Origin: Dryococelus australis
Taxonomy: Eukaryota > Arthropoda > Insecta > Phasmatodea > Phasmatidae
Direction of reading: 5' to 3'
Length of the DNA stretch: 64,000 nucleotides
NCBI GenBank assembly: GCA_029891345.1
Contig: CM057000.1
Location: 136,632,663-136,696,662, forward strand
Numbering within the stretch: position 1 is the stretch's first letter; the number at the start of each line of letters is the position of its first letter. Position numbers and translations under genes: made by a program. The notes beneath the pieces were generated by a model, which worked only from the letters and a program-made list of their open reading frames with translations, had not been told where the DNA came from and made no database searches. Positions 24,636 through 35,702 of the stretch are shown here, in pieces.

Positions 24636-24808
24636 GCAGAGACGATGAGGATGGGACGAGGTGAATGTGGAGCCGGGGGGGGGGGGGGGATGGGAGTGTC
24701 CTGAGAAAACCCCACCGGCCCAAGGCAACGTCCGCCACGTATCCGAAATGCGAAAATGCAGGCGACCGCGCGGGAATCCAGCCCGGTTGGCCTTGGCTGG
24801 AGGCGAGT
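24636..24808 (-). mobile_element. SINE2 copy (reversed)
   Basis: Reverse-orientation blocks match 28056-28262: GGAATCCAGCCCGGTTGGCC (degenerate B box region), GCCTTGGCTGGAGGCGAG, GAGAAAACCCC and CGATGAGGATGG. A 15-base G run (24675-24689) interrupts it. Confidence 0.65.
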
Positions 24809-24809
24809 A

Positions 24810-25881
24810 TAATCCATTCGCGGTTAGTCCACACTTTTTCTGAAGCCCTGCCAAAGTTCTACTTCCAGTATATTCCTCCGCCACATGCAAACTAAGCAGA
24901 ACTAACAGCGTGTCTCAATCAGCCCAGAGAGCGCTCTCCCGTGCTCTCGCTCTCGCGAGGACGTCACTATGACGTCAAAGAACGCTCTCTGGTCGTCTCA
25001 ATTCGTCAGAGAGAGCGCGATGTTGTATACTCGCTGGCGCCATATCTGTTTACATTATTTCCGTGGTTCAACATGGTTATAGTAGCTTTCTGGGCAAAAA
25101 TCACGTTGCATTTTAACTGTAAGTGAATGATTTAAACTGTTTCAAACAGCGAAATAACATACGCAACACGATAAAAATATAAATACCGACTTCTGACTGA
25201 AGTCTCGTTTTTTTGTCACCTTGTTGCAACAATGGCGGTAAAATATAAAACAAAAAATAATAGTATTTTATGCGTTAATGATCATTCTGGCAATGCTATA
25301 ATTATTTGTGAATTATTTGGAACATACGTAAATTACTACAGACAGCCATGAACGTGATTTTAGCTGATTTCCCATCTTTTGGCATCAGCTGTTTGCCTGA
25401 CGTCTGAGAGAAGTAAGAGAGTGGTTGTCTCAATTCCACAGAGCGAGAACGAGAGAGAGAGTGCGAAGCAGTGCTCTCGCCACGTTGTGCGAAAGAATGC
25501 TCTCTCGAAAGAGTACTCTACGAGTTGAGACACGGCCTTAGTCTGGAAAATTGCACTAATGGACAAGACACCAAATTCGTGCGCGCTCACTTGTAATAAT
25601 ATTTTGCAAGCGAACTATTTTTTTTGGTAGGAGCTACCAACACACGTTTTTTCTCACCGTTTTTATTTATATAATCATTATAAATGTAATATTATAATTT
25701 ATCACAAATATAGGTAGATCTTCAACTTAGCGAAAAAAAAGTAACCTATTTCTATGTAAACAAAGTTATAAAACCTCTGAGATACATGGAATATTTAGGA
25801 TATAACTAAATACATTATGTATGGGATAATTTTTCAAAGGTTTGATATAAAAAATCGTAAAGAAACGGCGAATAGACTATG
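24810..25881 (-). mobile_element. Family D element, copy 4 (split)
   Basis: It starts AATCCATTCGCGGTTAGTCC, breaks at about 24905, resumes near 25539 and ends ACGGCGAATAGACTATG. Interior blocks ATTCCTCCGCC and AATTCGTGCGCGCTCACTT confirm the family. Confidence 0.7.
24906..25538. mobile_element. TIR element with GTGTCTCAA ends (nested in D)
   Basis: CAGCGTGTCTCAATC at the left is mirrored by GAGTTGAGACACGGCCT at the right. GAGAGCGCTCTC and GCTCTC motifs crowd both ends. The target duplication is unclear. It is younger than the D copy it splits. Confidence 0.6.
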
Positions 25882-25924
25882 GTAGGGGCAAGTAGGGGAA
25901 TGGCCCGCACGCGAGGAAAATTAA

Positions 25925-26551
25925 TTAGTCTATTCGCGATTTCTTCACACTTTTTGAAACAAAACTTTGAAAAAATTACCCCATGTATAACATGTTTGGT
26001 TGTTTCCTAGATATGCCATGTATCGCAAGCGTTTTATACTTGGGCTAACATAGAAATGCCTTATTTCTGGTTAAATTGGCTTATACGTATAATATATTAA
26101 AAATCTGTAATATTTAATTTATTATTAATACGAATAAGACACGGTTTCTTCGGCCTTTTTGAATTAAACCTTTGAAAAATCTCCCCATGTATGATGTGCT
26201 TGGTTGTTTCCATACATCACATGCGTTTTATTTTTTGTGTTCATAAAAGTTGCTTTTTTTTTCTGTTAAACTGAAATGTTATTAATATTTTATCTATAAA
26301 TTATATTACTTTATTTATAAATAATTTGAATAAAAACAGTGAGATAACATGTGTGTTGGTAGCGCCTAGTAAGAAATAGTTCTTATACAAAATACTGTTA
26401 TAACAGAGTGCGCACGAATCCGGTGCGTTGTCCCTCTGGTGTAATCATCCATACTTAGCTAAGCTTAGTTTGCACGAGGCGGAGGAATATCCTGGAAGTA
26501 GAACTTTGGCAGGGCTTCAGAAAAGTTGGAATTAACCGGGAATGGACTATA
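25925..26551 (+). mobile_element. Family D element, copy 5 (chimeric)
   Basis: It opens TTAGTCTATTCGCGATTTC and ends ACCGGGAATGGACTATA. The 5' block (TTTGAAAAA.TCCCCATG, TTGGTTGTTTCC) appears twice, at about 25960 and 26170, so two D copies have been joined or one inserted into another. Confidence 0.65.
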
Positions 26552-27826
26552 CTGCAGTTTTATGTAGCAGTCGGTTTTGATCGTGACCTCGATTTTGTTT
26601 CCTCTGATATTTAGTTAACGCGATTATTTTAGTATTTACAATTACCCATCGTCATTGTTATGTGGTTCTTGAATAAATTATATCTCGAATATTATTTACG
26701 GAAGTAATTAATTCGTAAGATATTTCTTTTCTCAGCTGGACAAATTTTTTGCAATAGTATCGTGTAACTATGCAAATTTCGTCCCGCGCCGGATTAAGGA
26801 CCTATAATCAAATTTACAATATCGTCTTAAATACGCCTTTTATTAAAAAAAAAAAAATAGTTGCTTGTTATCAGTTTTTTTTTTTGTCGTTTCATCGTAT
26901 TATTGTTTCAATTTTTTTTTTTTGTAATAGCCCTACTGTATATGTTACCAGTTTGCAAAAATGAGTGCAAGGCCTTTTTTTTATTTTTTTGGTGCTGAAA
27001 TGGCCGTGAGGGCAGAAAGTGGCTCTAATTGACAGACATCGGCACAGTTGTTAACACTAATTACAGCAGTTGAAGCTGCTGTAACCTCGTTCGTATACGG
27101 ATAATTTAGAAAGTCAAGCGGGAGAAGTGTTGTTTCTAGCATTCTAGGGAAAAAATTGGACTCTTGAAAATCTTCCTTAACCTCACTGACCCAGAATGTT
27201 GAGCCTGTTAAAAGATGCCAGGATTATTTTCAATATTTCCAGCACACTATGCATTTCTTTTTTTGTGAAACGGTATCAGATATCGCAGGTCTTCCAATAG
27301 AAGTAAAAAGCGGGGGATTAAATTCTGATTACTAAGCAATTTGTCAAATAAATGGTAGCACAATATTGTTAATTCATTTTAAACCGCCCTTGGACATGCA
27401 CTTGATAATTATAATAATAGAAAAAGGGACTGGAACTCCAGGGCGCTCCGGTTTTTTTTTTTCTCGCCCTTAATAGCCCGCCTGTGCGGCTGTTTTGAAG
27501 ATAGGTATGCTCCCTTTGTATGATGTTACTCGGACGAATAACAGACGACGGAGAAGTGACGGTGAGATACAACGAACGTTGAATGGACAAACTCGATTTC
27601 ACTCGACATCTCCTTCTAATCGAGAGTGACAGGGTGAAGACACATCATGACTCTTAAGTGTTTCTGCTGTGGTCTTTCGTGACTTTCGCCTTACGAAAAT
27701 GTCCCAACATTGGCTCAGGAATTTAAACTGCTGTCAAATTCGTTTTCTTAAAATAATAATGATGTGCGGTTTCTATAAATTTGGTACCAACATCAAAGTT
27801 GCGCTTCTACAAAAAAAAATTGCGTA
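26552..27826. other. Unannotated AT-rich spacer
   Basis: Several T runs and no supportable gene. Confidence 0.5.
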
Positions 27827-28020
27827 TAGGCTGTTCACGATAAAGTGATCACTCTTTAAGGCGCTCCCAACAATCACTAACCATTAATAAATATGTTTTA
27901 TTGCAGCCTCAGACATTAACTTTTGAGAGTGGTGAAAGTATACGCCGTATTTGTTAGTCACGTGACAATGCTGATATAAAAAAGGCCTTAAAAAGTGCTC
28001 ACTTTACCGTGAACGGCCTA
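27827..28020. mobile_element. Family B MITE, copy 3
   Basis: TAGGCTGTTCACGATAAAGT...TTTACCGTGAACGGCCTA, 194 bp with an internal deletion. TA flanks at 27825-27826 and 28021-28022. Confidence 0.9.
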
Positions 28021-28055
28021 TACCTTAATTATGCAGTAAGTCTTTGCATTACGAG

Positions 28056-28262
28056 TGAGTGCGTGAGTAAAATCCGATGAGGGCGAACCGAGGTGAGCAT
28101 GGAGCAGCGCTGGAATGAAAGGGCAGGGGAAATGGAAGACCCCGAGAAAATCCACAGGCCAGCTGCATCGCCCGGCACGATTCCCACATGCGAAATCTCG
28201 GGAGCGACCCCGCCAGGAATCGAACCCGGTTTGCCTTGGTGGGAGGCGAGCAGGTTAACCCT
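28056..28262 (-). mobile_element. SINE2, best copy, tRNA-derived
   Basis: On the minus strand the head contains a perfect B box GGTTCGATTCC (complement of 28216-28226) after GCCTCCCACCAAGGC. The body follows with TTTCTCGGGG.TCTTCC, CAGCGCTGCTCC and GCCCTCATCGGA. Four other copies in the window share this order. Confidence 0.75.
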
Positions 28263-29254
28263 CGTATTATGAAAAGGTCTGGAAAACATTTCCAAACATC
28301 CTGCGAGATGAACGGGGCCTAGATCTCTCACCTCACCTAACACTGCGATTATTATTCTAAGCGAAAATTCCAAAAAGTTTGTTACAACTGAAATAATTCA
28401 GTTATCTTCAGTACCGATAACAACAGGCGTCCTGCCAACTTCACTAACATAATTTAACAAATATTTAAGCGATTTGTGGTAACTTTCAGTGAGATTGTCG
28501 GCTCCGATCCACTAGTTGGTAGTTTGTGTTCCCTCTTATTCGGGAGTGAACTGAAGCAGAATAACAAAATATCTCGTCAACTTTGGGAATCAGTTAAAGC
28601 TATTCGGCTTTTTTGTGCAAGAAAGTCCTTACGGAAGTTCTGTGAAGATCCTGTGAGGTTTGCTTATAGTCAGTTTGTTGCACAGCGTAAAGATATAGCT
28701 TAACGTATTTATATCAGTGATATTATATTTATATATTTATAAGTGGCAACAGTAATGGTGATTAGCTTGGAAATGTAAGCAGCAACGTCAAAATTTCTGA
28801 CACTTGCAACAGTAAAAATCTACAAACGTGCGTTACGTTTAATCCATTTGTTTGAGCTGATACGGCATTGGCTAAAACTAAAATTTCCTCACTTATACAT
28901 CAGAATGGAAACAAGCTGCCCGAACGAAAGGTTAGAATTTATGATGTGTAAACATACAGAGGCGAACATATTCATCCAAATATACGGATATTAATCTTTG
29001 AAAGTTGAAATAATTCATAAAGAAAGAGAAATTATGTATTATTTCACGATTCTGTAAATGTTACGTGCATTTAAAACAAATACACAGTAAAACCATGATA
29101 ATAACATATATGTGTATATGTCAGTAGCTTACGTATTTCCTTTGAAATATGAACATTACCCTATGACATAAGTATTCAAATGTGCTCTATGCTACAGTAG
29201 GTACTGCTGTACCCTCTGAGCTCTTCATTCGTGTTTGTTCCAATTCAGTACACA
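28263..29254. other. Unannotated spacer
   Basis: No gene. A 75-codon open stretch at 28476-28703 has no recognisable motif. Confidence 0.5.
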
Positions 29255-30015
29255 AGCAACTTCAGCTAAGAGTTTACACAGAAGAAAAGTGGGGACGTAA
29301 AGAAAATGAGACGATTTCAGAGGAGAGAAAAAATATCTTAAATCTTATATAACCAAAATAAAACACGTAAAGAATTTGGGAAAGCTGTACAGAGAAATCT
29401 GTCCACTGTGTGGTTTGTCGTCCAACGTTATAGAATGAGGAACACCCTCGGCCGTAACTTACTTCTAGGGATAGAAGACTCGTGTTGAAAATGATACAGC
29501 ATAATACTCGAATAACAGGCACAGACATTAGAGCACACCTGGAAGAAAATCTTGGTGTGGTAGTTCACGTGAGAACAGTTCTCGTGGTCCTTCACAGCAC
29601 CGGGTACAATTACAGAACTCCCAGACGATATCTTCACGTAAGTAAAGTAAACGAGAAAAAGCGTTCAGAACTAGCGAATGAGCATACGACGAAGTGCAAT
29701 AAATCACGGGATCGTGTGTCACGGCCAGATGAAAGCAAGTTCATTGTAGCCCGGAGCGATGGCCGATTTGAAGTGTGCAGACACGACAATAGTGAGTGGG
29801 ATCCCCGAAATATGGACGCTACAGTGAAACGTGGGGGCGGTAGCATGTTGGTCCGGGGATGTATGGCGTCAAGTGGTGCCTGCTTACATTGATGACAACG
29901 TAAGTATGTTTATAAGAATGCACATCTGAAGAGAAGCGCTGAAAAAAATTACTTCTTGGAAATAATTATTATATCCAACAGGTCAACGATCCTAAGTATG
30001 CTTTAGACGTTGTTA
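29255..30015 (+). pseudogene. Tc1-like transposase relic
   Basis: Tc1 transposases cut and paste DNA through a DDE catalytic domain after paired HTH binding. Broken frames give an HTH-like part (GKAVQRNLSTVWFVVQRYRM, about 29380-29445). A longer frame at 29482-29892 contains the segment ending RPDESKFIVARSDGRFEV, whose DESKF holds the first catalytic Asp, and GGGSMLVRGCMASSG. Near 29980 the string QQVNDPKYA marks the second catalytic region with Val in place of Asp. The C-terminal third and the termini are missing, so it is inactive. Confidence 0.85.
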
Positions 30016-30223
30016 ATTAACTACAAATTATGTAAAATATTTATCTATAATTTATTATTTTTATCGGTAATTGTCTATATTATACTAAATTCGTATTTTA
30101 TATCATGAAGCTCTTAATAATATGTTAATTAGTACTGTGGTTGATTTTGTAATTTGAAGATGTTTTTTGATTAAATAGGGTAAAACTTAATATGTTGTCA
30201 ACTATAAAACAATTAAATCCATG

Positions 30224-30604
30224 TTATAGTAAACCTTGGAACCCCTACCTGCATGTACTATAACGTGCGCCCTGAGTGACATGCGCCCAGTAAAGTTGTT
30301 GACGATGGATTGGAAGTATCCGTATTTTAATGTCGAGTAAAAAGTGTTAGGTAACCATTTCTGACAACTTAAATTATTTCTTTCGCTATCTGTATTTTTT
30401 TTATAAATCGAAGTTTGAAAATGAGCAGGTTTGTTAAATATTTACTTTTCTAATAATATTACAAGTTTCACTTGACCTACGCGTGAATAAAGTGATGAGG
30501 CCCATGACAATGTTAATCTTAGATAAGGCGGAAGAATACACAACGTGCTTGCAAGTAGATCTTAAGCAGGGCTTTCAAAAGTGCTCGTTTTACCGTGAAC
30601 AGCC
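30224..30604 (-). mobile_element. Family A MITE, copy 7
   Basis: The left terminus has decayed. The interior blocks GTTAGGTAACCATTTCTGA and GATCTTAAGCAGGGC and the right end GTTTTACCGTGAACAGCC are clear. Confidence 0.8.
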
Positions 30605-31015
30605 AACACCAACATATAAATTTAACCATAAATAAGGTACTTTTATGTTAACACAAATATAAAGCGCCTGTATAGTCTATTCGCGGTAATGTGAGCACTT
30701 TTGAAAGCCCTCTCACTTGGAATAATAGTCAATAAATAAATTTTATTTTAGCCTTAAGCGTTTACTTCAGAGTGCGGTGGAATATATACACTGTGTTTAT
30801 TACACACATGGCGATATTCATTTAAAAGGGCGGTTAATGGATAAAAAGTGCTGAAAGGAAAAAGTAACTAGGGCCTTAAAAGTGCTCACTTTACCGCGAA
30901 CAGCCTATATATAACACATGGTGTATTTAGGAAACAAAACACACACATCAACCATGGGATGATTTTTCGAATGTTTGATTAGAAAAGTATGACGAAACAG
31001 CGAATGGACTATATG
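30605..31015 (-). mobile_element. Family D element, copy 6 (fragment, split by B)
   Basis: D right-end sequence (ATGTTAACACAAATATAAAG, then AGGAAACAAAACACAC and ACAGCGAATGGACTATA) is interrupted at 30673-30907 by a B MITE. Confidence 0.7.
30673..30907. mobile_element. Family B MITE, copy 4 (nested in D, TA duplication)
   Basis: TAGTCTATTCGCGGTAATGT at the left, CTTTACCGCGAACAGCCTA at the right, TA on both sides. The left end is intermediate between B and D termini, hinting that the families are recognised by related transposases. Confidence 0.85.
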
Positions 31016-31136
31016 TATAATTTTTTTTGCAGTAAATTATCTTTTATTGGAAACCGATCCTACATAATTTTAACATTATAGCGTACATTTAAAGAAACTT
31101 TTTTTCTCCGCGTAACCTTGTTAGTGTTAGTTTGTA

Positions 31137-31362
31137 TAGACTATTCACGGTAAAGTGAGCACTTTTTAAGGCCATGCTAAATTTTTCCTTTCAATTAATT
31201 TATACACTTTTGCGCCACTTTTTAATGTAAACATGGCAATATGACTAATAAACGCAGTGTATGCTTTCCATCACTCTCAAAAGTTAACGTCTGAGACTAC
31301 AATAAAATATATTTATCAGTGGGTTAATGCCTTTTCTTCCTAGGGCCTTAAAAAGTGCTCAC
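31137..31362. mobile_element. Family B MITE, copy 5 (right end lost)
   Basis: TAGACTATTCACGGTAAAGT at the left after a TA. The right end stops at AAAAGTGCTCAC without the terminal ten-odd bases. Confidence 0.8.
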
Positions 31363-31860
31363 ATCCTGTATCGCTGGAAAACCGCGGAAACGCTGCGTTT
31401 TGTGTTTAGCCGGGTTCATGGCGGTTGGTCGTCCTGTTAAGCAAGGTCCGTCCTGTTAAGCAAGGTCGAACTTGTTAAAGTGGCCTTGGCGTGAATTGTC
31501 GCAGCGGTATTGCTGATCCTCCCACTTCCAGTGTGACGCGGGGACGTAATGTTCTGCCTTGAGCTCTAGCAGGGCATAGGAGTCTCGTACCTCGCCGGTG
31601 TCAGGCGGATACACAGGTTGTGCGCGCGCGTCCAGGTAGTATTCCTCTCCGGTAGGAGGTAGCCCGCGAACCAACACTCGCTGCGACATTCGCAGTTTCC
31701 TCTTGGTCAAGGTCGAGAGTCTTGCCTGACCTGGGGAACCCCATTGTTGCTGTCGCGTGGATTCCCGTGCCGGGAACACATTGCCCCGACCAGCACTACC
31801 CCGCAAGCACGACACGACACGCTTAAAGACAGATCTGACTCGCGCCCGACAATTGTCGCC
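31363..31860 (-). other. GC-rich block with an unrecognised 119-codon open frame
   Basis: The minus-strand frame 31456-31815 starts MSCLRGSAGRGNVF and contains VRGLPPTGEEYYLDARAQPV and ASHWKWEDQQYRC. The block is distinctly GC-rich and free of the local MITE families. The composition suggests real or formerly real coding sequence (host exon or retroelement piece), but no family is recognised. A 19-bp unit starting GTCCTGTTAAGCAAGGTC is duplicated at 31431-31467. Confidence 0.3.
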
Positions 31861-32317
31861 CGATCAGCAAATTTGGATTACAAATTATTTCTATTCTTCG
31901 TCGTATCGTGTGGCACGAGCAAAATTATATTGTACGATAAGCTTTCCCTACAATGGGAAATACGTAGCTGAAAGGAAAACTAATTATGAAAATTATTGTA
32001 TTTAACTCTTATAAATAATGATTTTACGTTTGTATGCAATAGCTATAAAACTTTGTCCCCATCATGTATTCCTGTCCCCATCATGATAACTAACGTAGTT
32101 ATTCAGCGCCTTCTAAATGGACCCGAAAAGTTCTACTCGGGTTGCGTCAGTAAACTGTCGGGCTGTAAATTTCGAGCAGGCACATTGAAAATGGTCGTGG
32201 TTGTGGTTTTTGTCCTGTCGTGCTGCGCTCGTCGGGTTTATGCGATTCCGGCGTCAGTGCCACAGCCAGATTACAGCTACTTAAATGATAACAATCAAAT
32301 CATCATGATATGGTGGT

Positions 32318-32536
32318 ATAGGCTACTGTATTCGCCGTGAAGTGGGCACTTTCGAAAGCCCTCTCGTTTGAAGTAATAGTCAATAAATATATTTCATTCT
32401 ATCGTTAGACGTTAACTTCAGAGTGCGGCGGAGTCTACACACTGTGTTCGTTAAATACATGGCGATATTTATTTAAAAAGGTGGTTAAAGGATGAAAAAT
32501 GCCTGAAAGTAAAAAGTGACTAGGGCTCACTTTACC
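32318..32536. mobile_element. Family B MITE, copy 6 (degraded)
   Basis: TATTCGCCGTGAAGTGGGCAC at the left and CTCACTTTACCGTA at the right. The interior matches copy 4 (GAAAGCCCTCTC, AGTGCGG.GG). Confidence 0.75.
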
Positions 32537-33365
32537 GTATGTAAACTTTGTGCAACATATTCGTGCAGCATTATGGTTCGTTCACAGTCAAAAAATGCAA
32601 CCACAGGGCATATGACGTAGCAGCAGAACATCGCACACGACCAGAAACCTTATGCGAAAATGATTTACAATTAAATTTTTATCTATTATTTCTAGCCAAT
32701 TAAATTCTGCGCCGTGTCTGACGCCTGTTGTAGTGTTTTTAATGTTTTAATAATTTGCCTGTAACAGGTTTAGTTTGACACTGTGTTGAAAATGGACAGT
32801 GGTTTAAATGAGTTGGCGGGTTTTGCTTTGCGATAGTGAAATAGTGGATGATCTCCAAAATTCTCTGGTTGGTAGTACACTGTCTTCGCTCTGTATATCT
32901 GTACTCCTTCCCACAACGCAATCACCTTTCGATCAACACAATCTGTTCTCGAGCGCCCGTGCATTGCGCCTGACATTTTATTGATAAAACATTTTACATT
33001 TTATAAATAAACATGTTTAAATAAATAGCGAACTAGGCTTAATGAAGAAAACACTCGTTTAACAAGGCTGCCGCACTGCAGAATGAAATAGGCTACAAAA
33101 AGTCACAGAATTGTTGACACCACAACGAAACAATAATTACTATTGCAGGAATTGTTTGGTCATATTCTGATCCTTAATGTATGCTCTACGGTACTGTATT
33201 CTTTATTTATTCCAGTGTGTATGTGCGTTAGTTAAACCCGGTGAATCAGTCATAACGGGAAAAGGGTGGACACGGATTGGATTGAGTGGACCTCCAAAAT
33301 GTTGAATACACAGCTATATTATCTAAGCCGTATAATTTCGACATATATTTTCAAAAATGAATTTT
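32537..33365. other. Unannotated spacer
   Basis: No gene or element end recognised. Confidence 0.5.
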
Positions 33366-33714
33366 ACCTAAAGGCTGCATATATTTTAAAGGGCGCAATG
33401 GGTGACACGTGCCCAGTAAAGTTGATAACGATGTAGGGGAAAGTAGTTCCATATATTAACGTCGAATAAAAGGTGTCAAGTAACCATTTGTGATCATTTA
33501 AATTATTTTTCTTGCTTTCTAGTTTTTTTAAAATAAATCGAAGTGTAAAAATGAGCAGATTTTGTACAAAATTAATTTACCAATAATTTCCGCATGAATA
33601 AAGTGATGAGGTCTAGAGCAACGTTAATTTTACATAAGGCGGAAGAACACACAACGTGTATACAAGTAGATCTTAAGCAGGTCTTCAAGTGCTCATTTTA
33701 CCGTGAACAATCTT
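33366..33714 (-). mobile_element. Family A MITE, copy 8 (left end lost)
   Basis: Blocks TAAAGGGCGCAATGGGTGAC, GTAACCATTTGTGATCATTT and GATCTTAAGCAGG, with right end CATTTTACCGTGAACA. Confidence 0.8.
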
Positions 33715-34792
33715 ACAGCAGACGTTATATAAAAATTTTCCATTGTAGTTATGTAGAATTCATTTTATTATTTATTAATGTCCTTTCAAGGAATTCCTAC
33801 CAAATTGTGTTATAATTGAAACAACACTTGTTTCCACATGTTTTTATAATATTGAAACCTGTAGTCTGCTCGGCGAAACAAAATAGCTGTTAGTCCGCCG
33901 TTTTAGCGCGCGCTGCGGTAGAGATCACACATAGTTAAAACATCCATAGTTAGATAGCGCTGACAACTCGGCTAAGAGCAGCACTGTCGCGCGCAGCTCT
34001 TGGCAAGTCCACAAAGCAAGCAAGTAAGGTAAGTAGACGAAGCTCAATGCTATTTTGGTGGACCGTTATTTTCCTCTGTTAGGTAGAAATTAGCTGCCAA
34101 CCGTACAACTCTTAAACATTATTATTTCACTTTCCAGACAGACGTTTTAGTTACTGCTAATAACAGTTTGGTAAAAAATGTTATAATTTAATGATGTATT
34201 TACAAATGGTAAAATGGAACTAAATGCGTGTTTAACAATAGATGTTAAGAGAATTCATAGGTTGGCTACTCTATTAACTGCACAATCGTTTAAGATGCTA
34301 ACTGTACATATTTATTTGTTTTAAAAAGGCATTGTCGCTGACATCAATAACTCTTGTACCATTTATTCTTAAACAATTAGGTATTTGAAAATTCAATAAA
34401 GCTCAATTATTCCAATTCCAGCATTTGGTTGCAAACATCAACTCCACCTTCTCCAGCAACGTACATAACAACGGAATCAAAACAAGTGAATAACTCAACG
34501 CTCAGGCGCTGACATTGCATGCCTACATAAAAAATTATATATTTTATGAATGATTATGAGAATAATTAAACTTAATTTACTTGCGAGTTAAGTATATTTA
34601 AATACAAAAGTATATTGTTTATAAAATATCCAGCTTTCTTTATTAAAGATCATTATTCTCATTTATTCAACACTTGGTGAAGTCATTCTACCTATTTAGT
34701 GGCCCACGAAATCCCTATAGAGCTTCGACCCCCCAGATCCTGTCCAGAGAGAGCGCGTGCGCGCGTAATTTGATAGTCTTTAGATTACACTG
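33715..34792. other. Unannotated spacer with a weak splice-donor-like site
   Basis: A small CpG-containing patch (33900-34010) is followed by AAGTAAGGTAAGTAG near 34027, donor-like. No reading frame or acceptor supports an exon. Confidence 0.3.
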
Positions 34793-34892
34793 AGGCCGTG
34801 TCCGAATTGGCAGATTTTGTTGATAAAATGATCACGTGATCCTATTTGGTATCCAAATTACAAATAACGAATTTGTCAATAGGACACGGCCT
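34793..34892. mobile_element. Tiny palindromic element, GGCCGTGTCC ends
   Basis: AGGCCGTGTCCGAATTGGCA and its inverted partner TTTGTCAATAGGACACGGCC bound a 100-bp unit with a central GATCACGTGATC palindrome. The whole unit can fold as one hairpin. Confidence 0.65.
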
Positions 34893-35173
34893 ATTGTTTT
34901 AGTAATTCCTAATTGAACATATTGTATTACATTTTGCTACTCTTGCGAAGATCGGACTAAAACGCGCGGCAGTAACTAGGCTTCCGGGGACCGTCTTGAA
35001 ACCGGAATAAGAAATAAAAAGTAAACACGTAACATTACTCCGGTTAAACGGAATACAAAAGCTGTCTCGATATTTTTCAAGACCTATTTTCCATTAAGTG
35101 CAAATAAAGCTCTATCCATGTTTATTTACAAATTATTTTCATGCCATATATAATCGACAGAAATGAGGCGCGC

Positions 35174-35175
<2 letters not shown>

Positions 35176-35236
<61 letters not shown>
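35176..35236 (+). repeat. (GA)n microsatellite
   Basis: About 30 GA units. The Ser-Leu open frame across it is an artefact. Confidence 0.98.
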
Positions 35237-35239
<3 letters not shown>

Positions 35240-35304
35240 CAAAAATCTGCATTTATAAATGAGGACCTAATCGACAATGTCGTTACAACTCCCGAATAAT
35301 CGTA

Positions 35305-35465
35305 AGTGGGAATCATGCCGAACGATGCCGCTGGTTGGCAGGTTTCCTCGGGGATCTCCCATTTTTACCCACCCTTGCATTCCGGCGCCGCTCCAATCTC
35401 GCCTACTTTCACCCTCATCGGCTCTCAAGTCCTCGTTACGAGCCGCTATTATGGCTCAACTCGTT
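35305..35465 (+). mobile_element. SINE2 body fragment
   Basis: GTGGGAATCATGCCGAACGA, TTTCCTCGGGGATCTCCC, CCGGCGCCGCTCC and CCTCATCGGCTCTCAAG follow the order of the other SINE2 copies. The tRNA-like head is missing. Confidence 0.65.
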
Positions 35466-35669
35466 AAACGTGTGCTAAACTACTGAATTTGTATTTTAGA
35501 ATGCTGAGCTACACGATAGGCCGTGTACGTGTTTTCATTGACTTAGGTTTTCATTATATTTTATGTCAATTTGTGTTCGGATTTATACGTTTAGGTTTGC
35601 GTACAATAAATTGCCAGTTACGTCATCGTTTAGGTCATGTTCCAGTTGAAAATTTAATACCTGTAATTA

Positions 35670-35702
35670 TAGGCTGTTCACGGTAAAGTGAGCACTTTTG
35701 AC
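35670..35702 (+). repeat. Orphan A/B-type terminus
   Basis: TAGGCTGTTCACGGTAAAGT followed by GAGCACTTTTGA, with no inverted partner within 500 bp. Probably a truncated MITE. Confidence 0.6.

Noticed and set aside
24495..24895. Overlapping open frames on both strands
   Set aside because: They span a reversed SINE2 copy and a family D end.
28029..28373. 114-codon minus-strand open frame
   Set aside because: It is the SINE2 copy read through.
34018..34040. Possible 5' UTR exon with GTAAGT donor
   Set aside because: No reading frame, promoter element or acceptor supports it.
35122..35316. Ser/Leu-rich minus-strand frame
   Set aside because: Translation of the (GA)n microsatellite.
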